From assembly GCA_948470475.1 (NCBI GenBank), contig OX419342.1:1000201-1064200 (forward strand): a stretch of 64,000 nucleotides of DNA. Direction: 5' to 3'. The notes below the pieces were generated by a model. The model did no database searches, was not told the origin of the DNA, and saw only the letters and a list, made by a program, of their open reading frames with translations. Shown piece after piece: positions 27,401 through 39,600 of the stretch; positions within the stretch are counted from its first letter, which is position 1, and each line of letters starts with the position of its first letter. The translations under genes were made by a program, and so were the position numbers. This DNA is from Galaxea fascicularis (Eukaryota; Cnidaria; Anthozoa; Scleractinia; Euphylliidae).

Positions 27401-28713
27401 TATTTCAAAAAGGAACCTACAAATCATGTGGAAATGCTGCCAAGACCTCCGACAACCTGATTTCTATACTTATTTGAGCTGTGTGCAAGATTTTAGCAAA
27501 GTTGAAATTTTGACCAAAACCCAAAGGGGGGACCACATGGTCTTGAGTCAAATTTTGAATTTGGCTTAATCTCTGCCTATTTCGAAAAGGAACCTAGAAA
27601 TCATGTGGAAATGCTTCCAAGACCTCCGACAACCTGATTTCTATTCTTATTTGAGCTGTGTGCAAGATTTTAGCAAAGTTGAAATTTTGACCAAAACCCA
27701 AAGGGGGGACCTCATGGTCTTGAGTCAAATTTTGAATTTGGCTTAAACTCTGCCTCTTTCCAAAAGGAACCTAGAAATCATGTGGAAATGCTTCCAAGAC
27801 CTCCGACAACCTGATTTCTATTGTTATTTGAGCTGTGTGCAAGATTTTAGCAAAGTTGAAATTTTGACCAAAACCCAAAGGGGGGACCACATGGTCTTGA
27901 GTCAAATTTTGAATTTGGCTTAAACTCTGCCTATTTCAAAAAGGAACCTAGAAATCATGTGGAAATGCTTCCAAGACCTCCGACAACCTGATTTCTATTC
28001 TTATTTGAGCTGTGTGCAAGATTTTAGCAAAGTTGAAATTTTGACCAAAACCCAAAGGGGGGACCACATGGTCTTGAGTCAAATTTTGAATTTGGCTTAA
28101 ACTCTGCCTATTTCAAAAAGGAACCTAGAAATCATGTGGAAATGCTTCCAAGAACTCCGACAACCTGATTTCTATTGTTATTTGAGCTGTGTGCAAGATT
28201 TTAGCAAAGTTGAAATTTTGACCAAAACCCAAAGGGGGGACCACATGGTCTTGAGTCAAATTTTGAATTTGGCTTAAACTCTGCCTATTTCGAAAAGGAA
28301 CCTAGAAATCATGTGGAAATGCTTCCAAGACCTCTGACAACCTGATTTCTATTCTTATTTGAGGTGTGTGCAAGATTTTAGCAAAGTTGAAATTTTGACC
28401 AAAACCCAAAGGGGGGACCACATGGTCTTGAGTCAAATTTTGAATTTGGCTTAATCTCTGCCTATTTCAAAAAGGAACCTAGAAATCATGTGGAAATGCT
28501 TCCAAGACCTCCGACAACCTGATTTCTATACTTATTTGAGCTGTGTGCAAGATTTTAGCAAAGTTGAAATTTTGACCAAAACCCAAAGGGGGGACCACAT
28601 GGTCTTGAGTCAAATTTTGAATTTGGCTTAAACTCTGCCTATTTCGAAAAGGAACCTAGAAATCATGTGGAAATGCTTCCAAGACCTCCGACAACCATAT
28701 TTCTATTGTTATT
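24467..28713. repeat. 24-mer higher-order repeat, copy 2 (4,247 bp)
   Basis: All landmarks of copy 1 reappear at +4,247: CCCAAGGGGGG at 25048, TTTAAAAAAGG at 25458, CCAAAGAAGGG at 27168, GACCTCATGG at 27711 and AACCATATTTC at 26748 and 28695. Only a few differences from copy 1 were noticed. One is AACAGCAACC near 24930 where copy 1 has AAAAGCAACC; copy 3 shares the copy-2 form. Another is GTCAAATT near 27190 in place of GTCCAATT. Copies 2 and 3 therefore look more closely related to each other at the left end. Confidence 0.9.
24964..25139. repeat. 176-bp monomer, second occurrence
   Basis: Its G-run starts at 25048, exactly 4,247 bp after that of the first 176-bp monomer. Confidence 0.9.
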
Positions 28714-31700
28714 TGAGCTGTGTGCAAGATTTTAGCAAAGTTGAAATTTTGACCAAAACCCAAAGGGGGGACCACATGGTCTTGAGTCCAATTTTGAATT
28801 TGGCTTAAACTCTGCCTATTTCAAAAAGGAACCTAGAAATCATGTGGAAATGCTTCCAAGACCTCCGACAACCTGATTTCTATTGGTATTTGAGCTGTGT
28901 GCAAGATTTTAGCAAAGTTGAAATTTTGACCAAAACCTAAAGGGGGGACCACATGGTCTTGAGTCCAATTTTGAATTTGGCTTAAACTCTGCCTATTTCA
29001 AAAAGGAACCTAGAAATCATGTGGAAATGCTTCCAAGACCTCCGACAACCTGATTTCTATTGTTATTTGAGCTGTGTGCAAGATTTTAGCAAAGTTGAAA
29101 TTTTGACCAAAACCCAAAGGGGGGACCACATGGTCTTGAGTCAAATTTTGAATTTGGCTTAATCTCTGCCTATTTCGAACAGCAACCTACAAATCATGTG
29201 GAAATGCTTCCAAGACCTCCGACAACCTGATTTCTATTCTTATTTGAGCTGTGTGCAAGATTTTAGCAAAGTTGAAATTTTGACCAAAACCCAAGGGGGG
29301 ACCACATGGTCTTGAGTCAAATTTTAAATTTGGCTTAATCTCTGCCTATTTCAAAAAGGAACCTAGAAATCATGTGGAAATGCTTCCAAGACCTCCGACA
29401 ACCTGATTTCTATACTTATTTGAGCTGTGTGCAAGATTTTAGCAAAGTTGAAATTTTGACCAAAACCCAAAGGGGGGACCACATGGTCTTGAGTCAAATT
29501 TTGAATTTGGCTTAAACTCTGCCTATTTCGAAAAGGAACCTAGCAATCATGTGGAAATGCTTCCAAGACCTCCGACAACCTGATTTCTATACTTATTTGA
29601 GCTGTGTGCAAGATTTTAGCAAAGTTGAAATTTTGACCAAAACCCAAAGGGGGGACCACATGGTCTTGAGTCAAATTTTGAATTTGGCTTAATCTCTGCC
29701 TATTTAAAAAAGGAACCTGGAATTCATGTGGAAATGCTTCCAAGACCTCCGACAACCTGATTTCTATACTTATTTGAGCTGTGTGCAAGATTTTAGCAAA
29801 GTTGAAATTTTGACCAAAACCCAAAGGGGGGACCACATGGTCTTGAGTCAAATTTTGAATTTGGCTTAATCTCTGCCTATTTCAAAATGGAACCTAGAAA
29901 TCATGTGGAAATGCTTCCAAGACCTCCCACAACCTGATTTCTATTGTTATTTGAGCTGTGTGTAAGATTTTAGCAAAGTTGAAATTTTGACCAAAACCCA
30001 AAGGGGGGACCACATGGTCTTGAGTCAAATTTTGAATTTGGCTTAATCTCTGCCTATTTCAAAAAGGAACATAGAAATCATGTGGAAATGCTTCCAAGAC
30101 CTCCGACAACCTGATTTCTATTGTTATTTGAGCTGTGTGCAAGATTTTAGCAAAGTTGAAATTTTGACCAAAACCCAAAGGGGGGACCACATGGTCTTGA
30201 GTCAAATTTTGAATTTGGCTTAAACTCTGCCTATTTCAAAAAGGAACCTAGAAATCATGTGGAAATGCTTCCAAGACCTCCGACAACCTGATTTCTATTG
30301 TTATTTGAGCTGTGTGCAAGATTTTAGCAAAGTTGAAATTTTGACCAAAACCCAAAGGGGGGACCACATGGTCTTGAGTCAAATTTTGAATTTGGCTTAA
30401 ACTCTGCCTATTTCAAAAAGGAACCTAGAAATCATGTGGAAATGCTTCCAAGAACTCCGACAACCTGATTTCTATTGTTATTTGAGCTGTGTGCAAGATT
30501 TTAGCAAAGTTGAAATTTTGACCAAAACCCAAAGGGGGGACCACATGGTCTTGAGTCAAATTTTGAATTTGGCTTAAACTCTGCCTATTTCAAAAAGGAA
30601 CCTAGAAATCATGTGGAAATGCTTCCAAGAACTCCGACAACCTGATTTCTATTGTTATTTGAGCTGTGTGCAAGATTTTAGCAAAGTTGAAATTTTGACC
30701 AAAACCCAAAGGGGGGACCACATGGTCTTGAGTCAAATTTTGAATTTGGCTTAAACTCTGCCTATTTCGAAAAGGAACCTACAAATCATGTGGAAATGCT
30801 TCCAAGACCTCTGACAACCTGATTTCTATTCTTATTTGAGGTGTGTGCAAGATTTTAGCAAAGTTGAAATTTTGACCAAAACCCAAAGGGGGGACCACAT
30901 GGTCTTGAGTCAAATTTTGAATTTGGCTTAATCTCTGCCTATTTCAAAAAGGAACCTAGAAATCATGTGGAAATGCTTCCAAGACCTCCGACAACCTGAT
31001 TTCTATACTTATTTGAGCTGTGTGCAAGATTTTAGCAAAGTTGAAATTTTGACCAAAACCCAAAGGGGGGACCACATGGTCTTGAGTCAAATTTTGAATT
31101 TGGCTTAAACTCTGCCTATTTCGAAAAGGAACCTAGAAATCATGTGGAAATGCTTCCAAGACCTCCGACAACCATATTTCTATTGTTATTTGAGCTGTGT
31201 GCAAGATTTTAGCAAAGTTGAAATTTTGACCAAAACCCAAAGGGGGGACCACATGGTCTTGAGTCAAATTTTGAATTTGGCTTAAACTCTGCCTATTTCA
31301 AAAAGGAACCTAGAAATCATGTGGAAATGCTTCCAAGACCTCCGACAACCTGATTTCTATTCTTATTTGAGGTGTGTGCAAGATTTTAGCAAAGTTGAAA
31401 TTTTGACCAAAACCCAAAGGGGGGACCACATGGTCTTGAGTCAAATTTTGAATTTGGCTTAAACTCTGCCTATTTCGAAAAGGAACCTAGAAATCATGTG
31501 GAAATGCTTCCAAGACCTCCGACAACCTGATTTCTATTGTTATTTGAGCTGTGTGCAAGATTTTAGCAAAGTTGAAATTTTGACCAAAACCCAAAGAAGG
31601 GACCACATGGTCTTGAGTCAAATTTTGAATTTGGCTTAAACTCTGCCTATTTCAAAAAGGAACCTACAAATCATGTGGAAATGCTGCCAAGACCTCCGAC

Positions 31701-33650
31701 AACCTGATTTCTATACTTATTTGAGCTGTGTGCAAGATTTTAGCAAAGTTGAAATTTTGACCAAAACCCAAAGGGGGGACCACATGGTCTTGAGTCAAAT
31801 TTTGAATTTGGCTTAATCTCTGCCTATTTCAAAAAGGAACCTACAAATCATGTGGAAATGCTGCCAAGACCTCCGACAACCTGATTTCTATACTTATTTG
31901 AGCTGTGTGCAAGATTTTAGCAAAGTTGAAATTTTGACCAAAACCCAAAGGGGGGACCACATGGTCTTGAGTCAAATTTTGAATTTGGCTTAATCTCTGC
32001 CTATTTCAAAAAGGAACCTACAAATCATGTGGAAATGCTGCCAAGACCTCCGACAACCTGATTTCTATACTTATTTGAGCTGTGTGCAAGATTTTAGCAA
32101 AGTTGAAATTTTGACCAAAACCCAAAGGGGGGACCACATGGTCTTGAGTCAAATTTTGAATTTGGCTTAATCTCTGCCTATTTCGAAAAGGAACCTAGAA
32201 ATCATGTGGAAATGCTTCCAAGACCTCCGACAACCTGATTTCTATTCTTATTTGAGCTGTGTGCAAGATTTTAGCAAAGTTGAAATTTTGACCAAAACCC
32301 AAAGGGGGGACCTCATGGTCTTGAGTCAAATTTTGAATTTGGCTTAAACTCTGCCTCTTTCCAAAAGGAACCTAGAAATCATGTGGAAATGCTTCCAAGA
32401 CCTCCGACAACCTGATTTCTATTCTTATTTGAGCTGTGTGCAAGATTTTAGCAAAGTTGAAATTTTGACCAAAACCCAAAGGGGGGACCACATGGTCTTG
32501 AGTCAAATTTTGAATTTGGCTTAAACTCTGCCTATTTCAAAAAGGAACCTAGAAATCATGTGGAAATGCTTCCAAGACCTCCGACAACCTGATTTCTATT
32601 CTTATTTGAGCTGTGTGCAAGATTTTAGCAAAGTTGAAATTTTGACCAAAACCCAAAGGGGGGACCACATGGTCTTGAGTCAAATTTTGAATTTGGCTTA
32701 AACTCTGCCTATTTCAAAAAGGAACATAGAAATCATGTGGAAATGCTTCCAAGACCTCCGACAACCTGATTTCTATTGTTATTTGAGCTGTGTGCAAGAT
32801 TTTAGCAAAGTTGAAATTTTGACCAAAACCCAAAGGGGGGACCACATGGTCTTGAGTCAAATTTTGAATTTTGCTTAAACTCTGCCTATTTCAAAAAGGA
32901 ACCTAGAAATCATGTGGAAATGCTTCCAAGACCTCCGACAACCTGATTTCTATTGTTATTTGAGCTGTGTGCAAGATTTTAGCAAAGTTGAAATTTTGAC
33001 CAAAACCCAAAGGGGGGACCACATGGTCTTGAGTCAAATTTTGAATTTGGCTTAAACTCTGCCTATTTCAAAAAGGAACCTAGAAATCATGTGGAAATGC
33101 TTCCAAGAACTCCGACAACCTGATTTCTATTGTTATTTGAGCTGTGTGCAAGATTTTAGCAAAGTTGAAATTTTGACCAAAACCCAAAGGGGGGACCACA
33201 TGGTCTTGAGTCAAATTTTGAATTTGGCTTAAACTCTGCCTATTTCGAAAAGGAACCTAGAAATCATGTGGAAATGCTTCCAAGACCTCTGACAACCTGA
33301 TTTCTATTCTTATTTGAGGTGTGTGCAAGATTTTAGCAAAGTTGAAATTTTGACCAAAACCCAAAGGGGGGACCACATGGTCTTGAGTCAAATTTTGAAT
33401 TTGGCTTAAACTCTGCCTATTTCAAAAAGGAACCTAGAAATCATGTGGAAATGCTTCCAAGACCTCCGACAACCTGATTTCTATACTTATTTGAGCTGTG
33501 TGCAAGATTTTAGCAAAGTTGAAATTTTGACCAAAACCCAAAGGGGGGACCACATGGTCTTGAGTCAAATTTTGAATTTGGCTTAAACTCTGCCTATTTC
33601 GAAAAGGAACCTAGAAATCATGTGGAAATGCTTCCAAGACCTCCGACAAC
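28714..33650. repeat. 24-mer higher-order repeat, copy 3, expanded to 28 monomers
   Basis: The left part follows the 4,247-bp period (CCCAAGGGGGG at 29295, TTTAAAAAAGG at 29705), then extra monomers appear. The GAACTCCGAC monomer is doubled (near 30452 and 30629), where copies 1 and 2 have one. The TGCTGCCAAG monomer is tripled (31682, 31859, 32036), where they have two. Two further monomers are gained between GACCTCATGG at 32312 and AACCATATTTC at 33650. The distance between boundary AACCATATTTC markers (28695 to 33650) is 4,955 bp, or 28 monomers with the one-base deletion, against 4,247 in copies 1 and 2. Confidence 0.85.
29211..29386. repeat. 176-bp monomer, third occurrence
   Basis: Its G-run starts at 29295, again 4,247 bp from the previous one. 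No fourth occurrence exists in the window, so the later derivatives of the 24-mer lack this part of the unit or have lost the deletion. Confidence 0.9.
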
Positions 33651-36600
33651 CATATTTCTATTGTTATTTGAGCTGTGTGCAAGATTTTAGCAAAGTTGAA
33701 ATTTTGACCAAAACCCAAAGGGGGGACCACATGGTCTTGAGTCAAATTTTGAATTTGGCTTAAACTCTGCCTATTTCAAAAAGGAACCTAGAAATCATGT
33801 GGAAATGCTTCCAAGACCTCCGACAACCTGATTTCTATTCTTATTTGAGGTGTGTGCAAGATTTTAGCAAAGTTGAAATTTTGACCAAAACCCAAAGGGG
33901 GGACCACATGGTCTTGAGTCAAATTTTGAATTTGGCTTAAACTCTGCCTATTTCGAAAAGGAACCTAGAAATCATGTGGAAATGCTTCCAAGACCTCCGA
34001 CAACCTGATTTCTATTGTTATTTGAGCTGTGTGCAAGATTTTAGCAAAGTTGAAATTTTGACAAAAACCCAAAGAAGGGACCACATGGTCTTGAGTCAAA
34101 TTTTGAATTTGGCTTAAACTCTGCCTATTTCAAAAAGGAACCTACAAATCATGTGGAAATGCTGCCAAGACCTCCGACAACCTGATTTCTATACTTATTT
34201 GAGCTGTGTGCAAGATTTTAGCAAAGTTGAAATTTTGACCAAAACCCAAAGGGGGGACCACATGGTCTTGAGTCAAATTTTGAATTTGGCTTAATCTCTG
34301 CCTATTTCAAAAAGGAACCTACAAATCATGTGGAAATGCTGCCAAGACCTCCGACAACCTGATTTCTATACTTATTTGAGCTGTGTGCAAGATTTTAGCA
34401 AAGTTGAAATTTTGACCAAAACCCAAAGGGGGGACCACATGGTCTTGAGTCAAATTTTGAATTTGGCTTAATCTCTGCCTATTTCGAAAAGGAACCTAGA
34501 AATCATGTGGAAATGCTTCCAAGACCTCCGACAACCTGATTTCTATTCTTATTTGAGCTGTGTGCAAGATTTTAGCAAAGTTGAAATTTTGACCAAAACC
34601 CAAAGGGGGGACCTCATGGTCTTGAGTCAAATTTTGAATTTGGCTTAAACTCTGCCTCTTTCCAAAAGGAACCTAGAAATCATGTGGAAATGCTTCCAAG
34701 ACCTCCGACAACCTGATTTCTATTGTTATTTGAGCTGTGTGCAAGATTTTAGCAAAGTTGAAATTTTGACCAAAACCCAAAGGGGGGACCACATGGTCTT
34801 GAGTCAAATTTTGAATTTGGCTTAAACTCTGCCTATTTCAAAAAGGAACCTAGAAATCATGTGGAAATGCTTCCAAGACCTCCGACAACCTGATTTCTAT
34901 TCTTATTTGAGGTGTGTGCAAGATTTTAGCAAAGTTGAAATTTTGACCAAAACCCAAAGGGGGGACCACATGGTCTTGAGTCAAATTTTGAATTTGGCTT
35001 AAACTCTGCCTATTTCAAAAAGGAACCTAGAAATCATGTGGAAATGCTTCCAAGAACTCCGACAACCTGATTTCTATTGTTATTTGAGCTGTGTGCAAGA
35101 TTTTAGCAAAGTTGAAATTTTGACCAAAACCCAAAGGGGGGACCACATGGTCTTGAGTCAAATTTTGAATTTGGCTTAAACTCTGCCTATTTCGAAAAGG
35201 AACCTAGAAATCATGTGGAAATGCTTCCAAGACCTCCGACAACCATATTTCTATTGTTATTTGAGCTGTGTGCAAGATTTTAGCAAAGTTGAAATTTTGA
35301 CCAAAACCCAAAGGGGGGACCACATGGTCTTGAGTCAAATTTTGAATTTGGCTTAAACTCTGCCTATTTCAAAAAGGAACCTAGAAATCATGTGGAAATG
35401 CTTCCAAGACCTCCGACAACCTGATTTCTATTCTTATTTGAGGTGTGTGCAAGATTTTAGCAAAGTTGAAATTTTGACCAAAACCCAAAGGGGGGACCAC
35501 ATGGTCTTGAGTCAAATTTTGAATTTGGCTTAAACTCTGCCTATTTCGAAAAGGAACCTAGAAATCATGTGGAAATGCTTCCAAGACCTCCGACAACCTG
35601 ATTTCTATTGTTATTTGAGCTGTGTGCAAGATTTTAGCAAAGTTGAAATTTTGACAAAAACCCAAAGAAGGGACCACATGGTCTTGAGTCAAATTTTGAA
35701 TTTGGCTTAAACTCTGCCTATTTCAAAAAGGAACCTACAAATCATGTGGAAATGCTGCCAAGACCTCCGACAACCTGATTTCTATACTTATTTGAGCTGT
35801 GTGCAAGATTTTAGCAAAGTTGAAATTTTGACAAAAACCCAAAGGGGGGACCACATGGTCTTGAGTCAAATTTTGAATTTGGCTTAATCTCTGCCTATTT
35901 CAAAAAGGAACCTACAAATCATGTGGAAATGCTGCCAAGACCTCCGACAACCTGATTTCTATACTTATTTGAGCTGTGTGCAAGATTTTAGCAAAGTTGA
36001 AATTTTGACCAAAACCCAAAGGGGGGACCACATGGTCTTGAGTCAAATTTTGAATTTGGCTTAATCTCTGCCTATTTCAAAAAGGAACCTACAAATCATG
36101 TGGAAATGCTGCCAAGACCTCCGACAACCTGATTTCTATACTTATTTGAGCTGTGTGCAAGATTTTAGCAAAGTTGAAATTTTGACCAAAACCCAAAGGG
36201 GGGACCACATGGTCTTGAGTCAAATTTTGAATTTGGCTTAATCTCTGCCTATTTCGAAAAGGAACCTAGAAATCATGTGGAAATGCTTCCAAGACCTCCG
36301 ACAACCTGATTTCTATTCTTATTTGAGCTGTGTGCAAGATTTTAGCAAAGTTGAAATTTTGACCAAAACCCAAAGGGGGGACCTCATGGTCTTGAGTCAA
36401 ATTTTGAATTTGGCTTAAACTCTGCCTCTTTCCAAAAGGAACCTAGAAATCATGTGGAAATGCTTCCAAGACCTCCGACAACCTGATTTCTATTGTTATT
36501 TGAGCTGTGTGCAAGATTTTAGCAAAGTTGAAATTTTGACCAAAACCCAAAGGGGGGACCACATGGTCTTGAGTCAAATTTTGAATTTGGCTTAAACTCT

Positions 36601-39600
36601 GCCTATTTCAAAAAGGAACCTAGAAATCATGTGGAAATGCTTCCAAGACCTCCGACAACCTGATTTCTATTGTTATTTGAGCTGTGTGCAAGATTTTAGC
36701 AAAGTTGAAATTTTGACCAAAACCCAAAGGGGGGACCACATGGTCTTGAGTCAAATTTTGAATTTGGCTTAAACTCTGCCTATTTCAAAAAGGAACCTAG
36801 AAATCATGTGGAAATGCTTCCAAGAACTCCGACAACCTGATTTCTATTGTTATTTGAGCTGTGTGCAAGATTTTAGCAAAGTTGAAATTTTGACCAAAAC
36901 CCAAAGGGGGGACCACATGGTCTTGAGTCAAATTTTGAATTTCGCTTAAACTCTGCCTATTTCGAAAAGGAACCTAGAAATCATGTGGAAATGCTTCCAA
37001 GACCTCTGACAACCTGATTTCTATTCTTATTTGAGGTGTGTGCAAGATTTTAGCAAAGTTGAAATTTTGACCAAAACCCAAAGGGGGGACCACATGGTCT
37101 TGAGTCAAATTTTGAATTTGGCTTAATCTCTGCCTATTTCAAAAAGGAACCTAGAAATCATGTGGAAATGCTTCCAAGACCTCCGACAACCTGATTTCTA
37201 TACTTATTTGAGCTGTGTGCAAGATTTTAGCAAAGTTGAAATTTTGACCAAAACCCAAAGGGGGGACCACATGGTCTTGAGTCAAATTTTGAATTTGGCT
37301 TAAACTCTGCCTATTTCGAAAAGGAACCTAGAAATCATGTGGAAATGCTTCCAAGACCTCCGACAACCATATTTCTATTGTTATTTGAGCTGTGTGCAAG
37401 ATTTTAGCAAAGTTGAAATTTTGACCAAAACCCAAAGGGGGGACCACATGGTCTTGAGTCAAATTTTGAATTTGGCTTAAACTCTGCCTATTTCAAAAAG
37501 GAACCTAGAAATCATGTGGAAATGCTTCCAAGACCTCCGACAACCTGATTTCTATTCTTATTTGAGCTGTGTGCAAGATTTTAGCAAAGTTGAAATTTTG
37601 ACCAAAACCCAAAGGGGGGACCACATGGTCTTGAGTCAAATTTTGAATTTGGCTTAAACTCTGCCTATTTCAAAAAGGAACCTAGAAATCATGTGGAAAT
37701 GCTTCCAAGAACTCCGACAACCTGATTTCTATTGTTATTTGAGCTGTGTGCAAGATTTTAGCAAAGTTGAAATTTTGACCAAAACCCAAAGGGGGGACCA
37801 CATGGTCTTGAGTCAAATTTTGAATTTGGCTTAAACTCTGCCTATTTCGAAAAGGAACCTAGAAATCATGTGGAAATGCTTCCAAGACCTCTGACAACCT
37901 GATTTCTATTCTTATTTGAGGTGTGTGCAAGATTTTAGCAAAGTTGAAATTTTGACCAAAACCCAAAGGGGGGACCACATGGTCTTGAGTCAAATTTTGA
38001 ATTTGGCTTAATCTCTGCCTATTTCAAAAAGGAACCTAGAAATCATGTGGAAATGCTTCCAAGACCTCCGACAACCTGATTTCTATTCTTATTTGAGCTG
38101 TGTGCAAGATTTTAGCAAAGTTGAAATTTTGACCAAAACCCAAAGGGGGGACCACATGGTCTTGAGTCAAATTTTGAATTTGGCTTAAACTCTGCCTATT
38201 TCGAAAAGGAACCTAGAAATCATGTGGAAATGCTTCCAAGACCTCCGACAACCATATTTCTATTGTTATTTGAGCTGTGTGCAAGATTTTAGCAAAGTTG
38301 AAATTTTGACCAAAACCCAAAGGGGGGACCACATGGTCTTGAGTCAAATTTTGAATTTGGCTTAAACTCTGCCTATTTCAAAAAGGAACCTAGAAATCAT
38401 GTGGAAATGCTTCCAAGACCTCCGACAACCTGATTTCTATTGTTATTTGAGCTGTGTGCAAGATTTTAGCAAAGTTGAAATTTTGACAAAAACCCAAAGA
38501 AGGGACCACATGGTCTTGAGTCAAATTTTGAATTTGGCTTAAACTCTGCCTATTTCAAAAAGGAACCTACAAATCATGTGGAAATGCTGCCAAGACCTCC
38601 GACAACCTGATTTCTATTCTTATTTGAGGTGTGTGCAAGATTTTAGCAAAGTTGAAATTTTGACCAAAACCCAAAGGGGGGACCACATGGTCTTGAGTCA
38701 AATTTTGAATTTGGCTTAATCTCTGCCTATTTCAAAAAGGAACCTAGAAATCATGTGGAAATGCTTCCAAGACCTCCGACAACCTGATTTCTATTGTTAT
38801 TTGAGCTGTGTGCAAGATTTTAGCAAAGTTGAAATTTTGACCAAAACCCAAAGGGGGGACCACATGGTCTTGAGTCAAATTTTGAATTTGGCTTAAACTC
38901 TGCCTATTTCAAAAAGGAACCTAGAAATCATGTGGAAATGCTTCCAAGACCTCCGACAACCTGATTTCTATTCTTATTTGAGCTGTGTGCAAGATTTTAG
39001 CAAAGTTGAAATTTTGACCAAAACCCAAAGGGGGGACCACATGGTCTTGAGTCAAATTTTGAATTTGGCTTAAACTCTGCCTATTTCAAAAAGGAACCTA
39101 GAAATCATGTGGAAATGCTTCCAAGAACTCCGACAACCTGATTTCTATTGTTATTTGAGCTGTGTGCAAGATTTTAGCAAAGTTGAAATTTTGACCAAAA
39201 CCCAAAGGGGGGACCACATGGTCTTGAGTCAAATTTTGAATTTGGCTTAAACTCTGCCTATTTCGAAAAGGAACCTAGAAATCATGTGGAAATGCTTCCA
39301 AGATCTCTGACATCCTGATTTCTATTCTTATTTGAGGTGTGTGCAAGATTTTAGCAAAGTTGAAATTTTGACCAAAACCCAAAGGGGGGACCACATGGTC
39401 TTGAGTCAAATTTTGAATTTGGCTTAATCTCTGCCTATTTCAAAAAGGAACCTAGAAATCATGTGGAAATGCTTCCAAGACCTCCGACAACCTGATTTCT
39501 ATACTTATTTGAGCTGTGTGCAAGATTTTAGCAAAGTTGAAATTTTGACCAAAACCCAAAGGGGGGACCACATGGTCTTGAGTCAAATTTTGAATTTGGC

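Noticed and set aside
29540..29851. Minus-strand frame of 103 codons, and 60-codon minus frames at 49971-50153, 51157-51339, 55352-55534 and 56538-56720
   Set aside because: The first is two monomers read in reverse. The other four are the same frame opened by the 53-bp deletion and copied with it.
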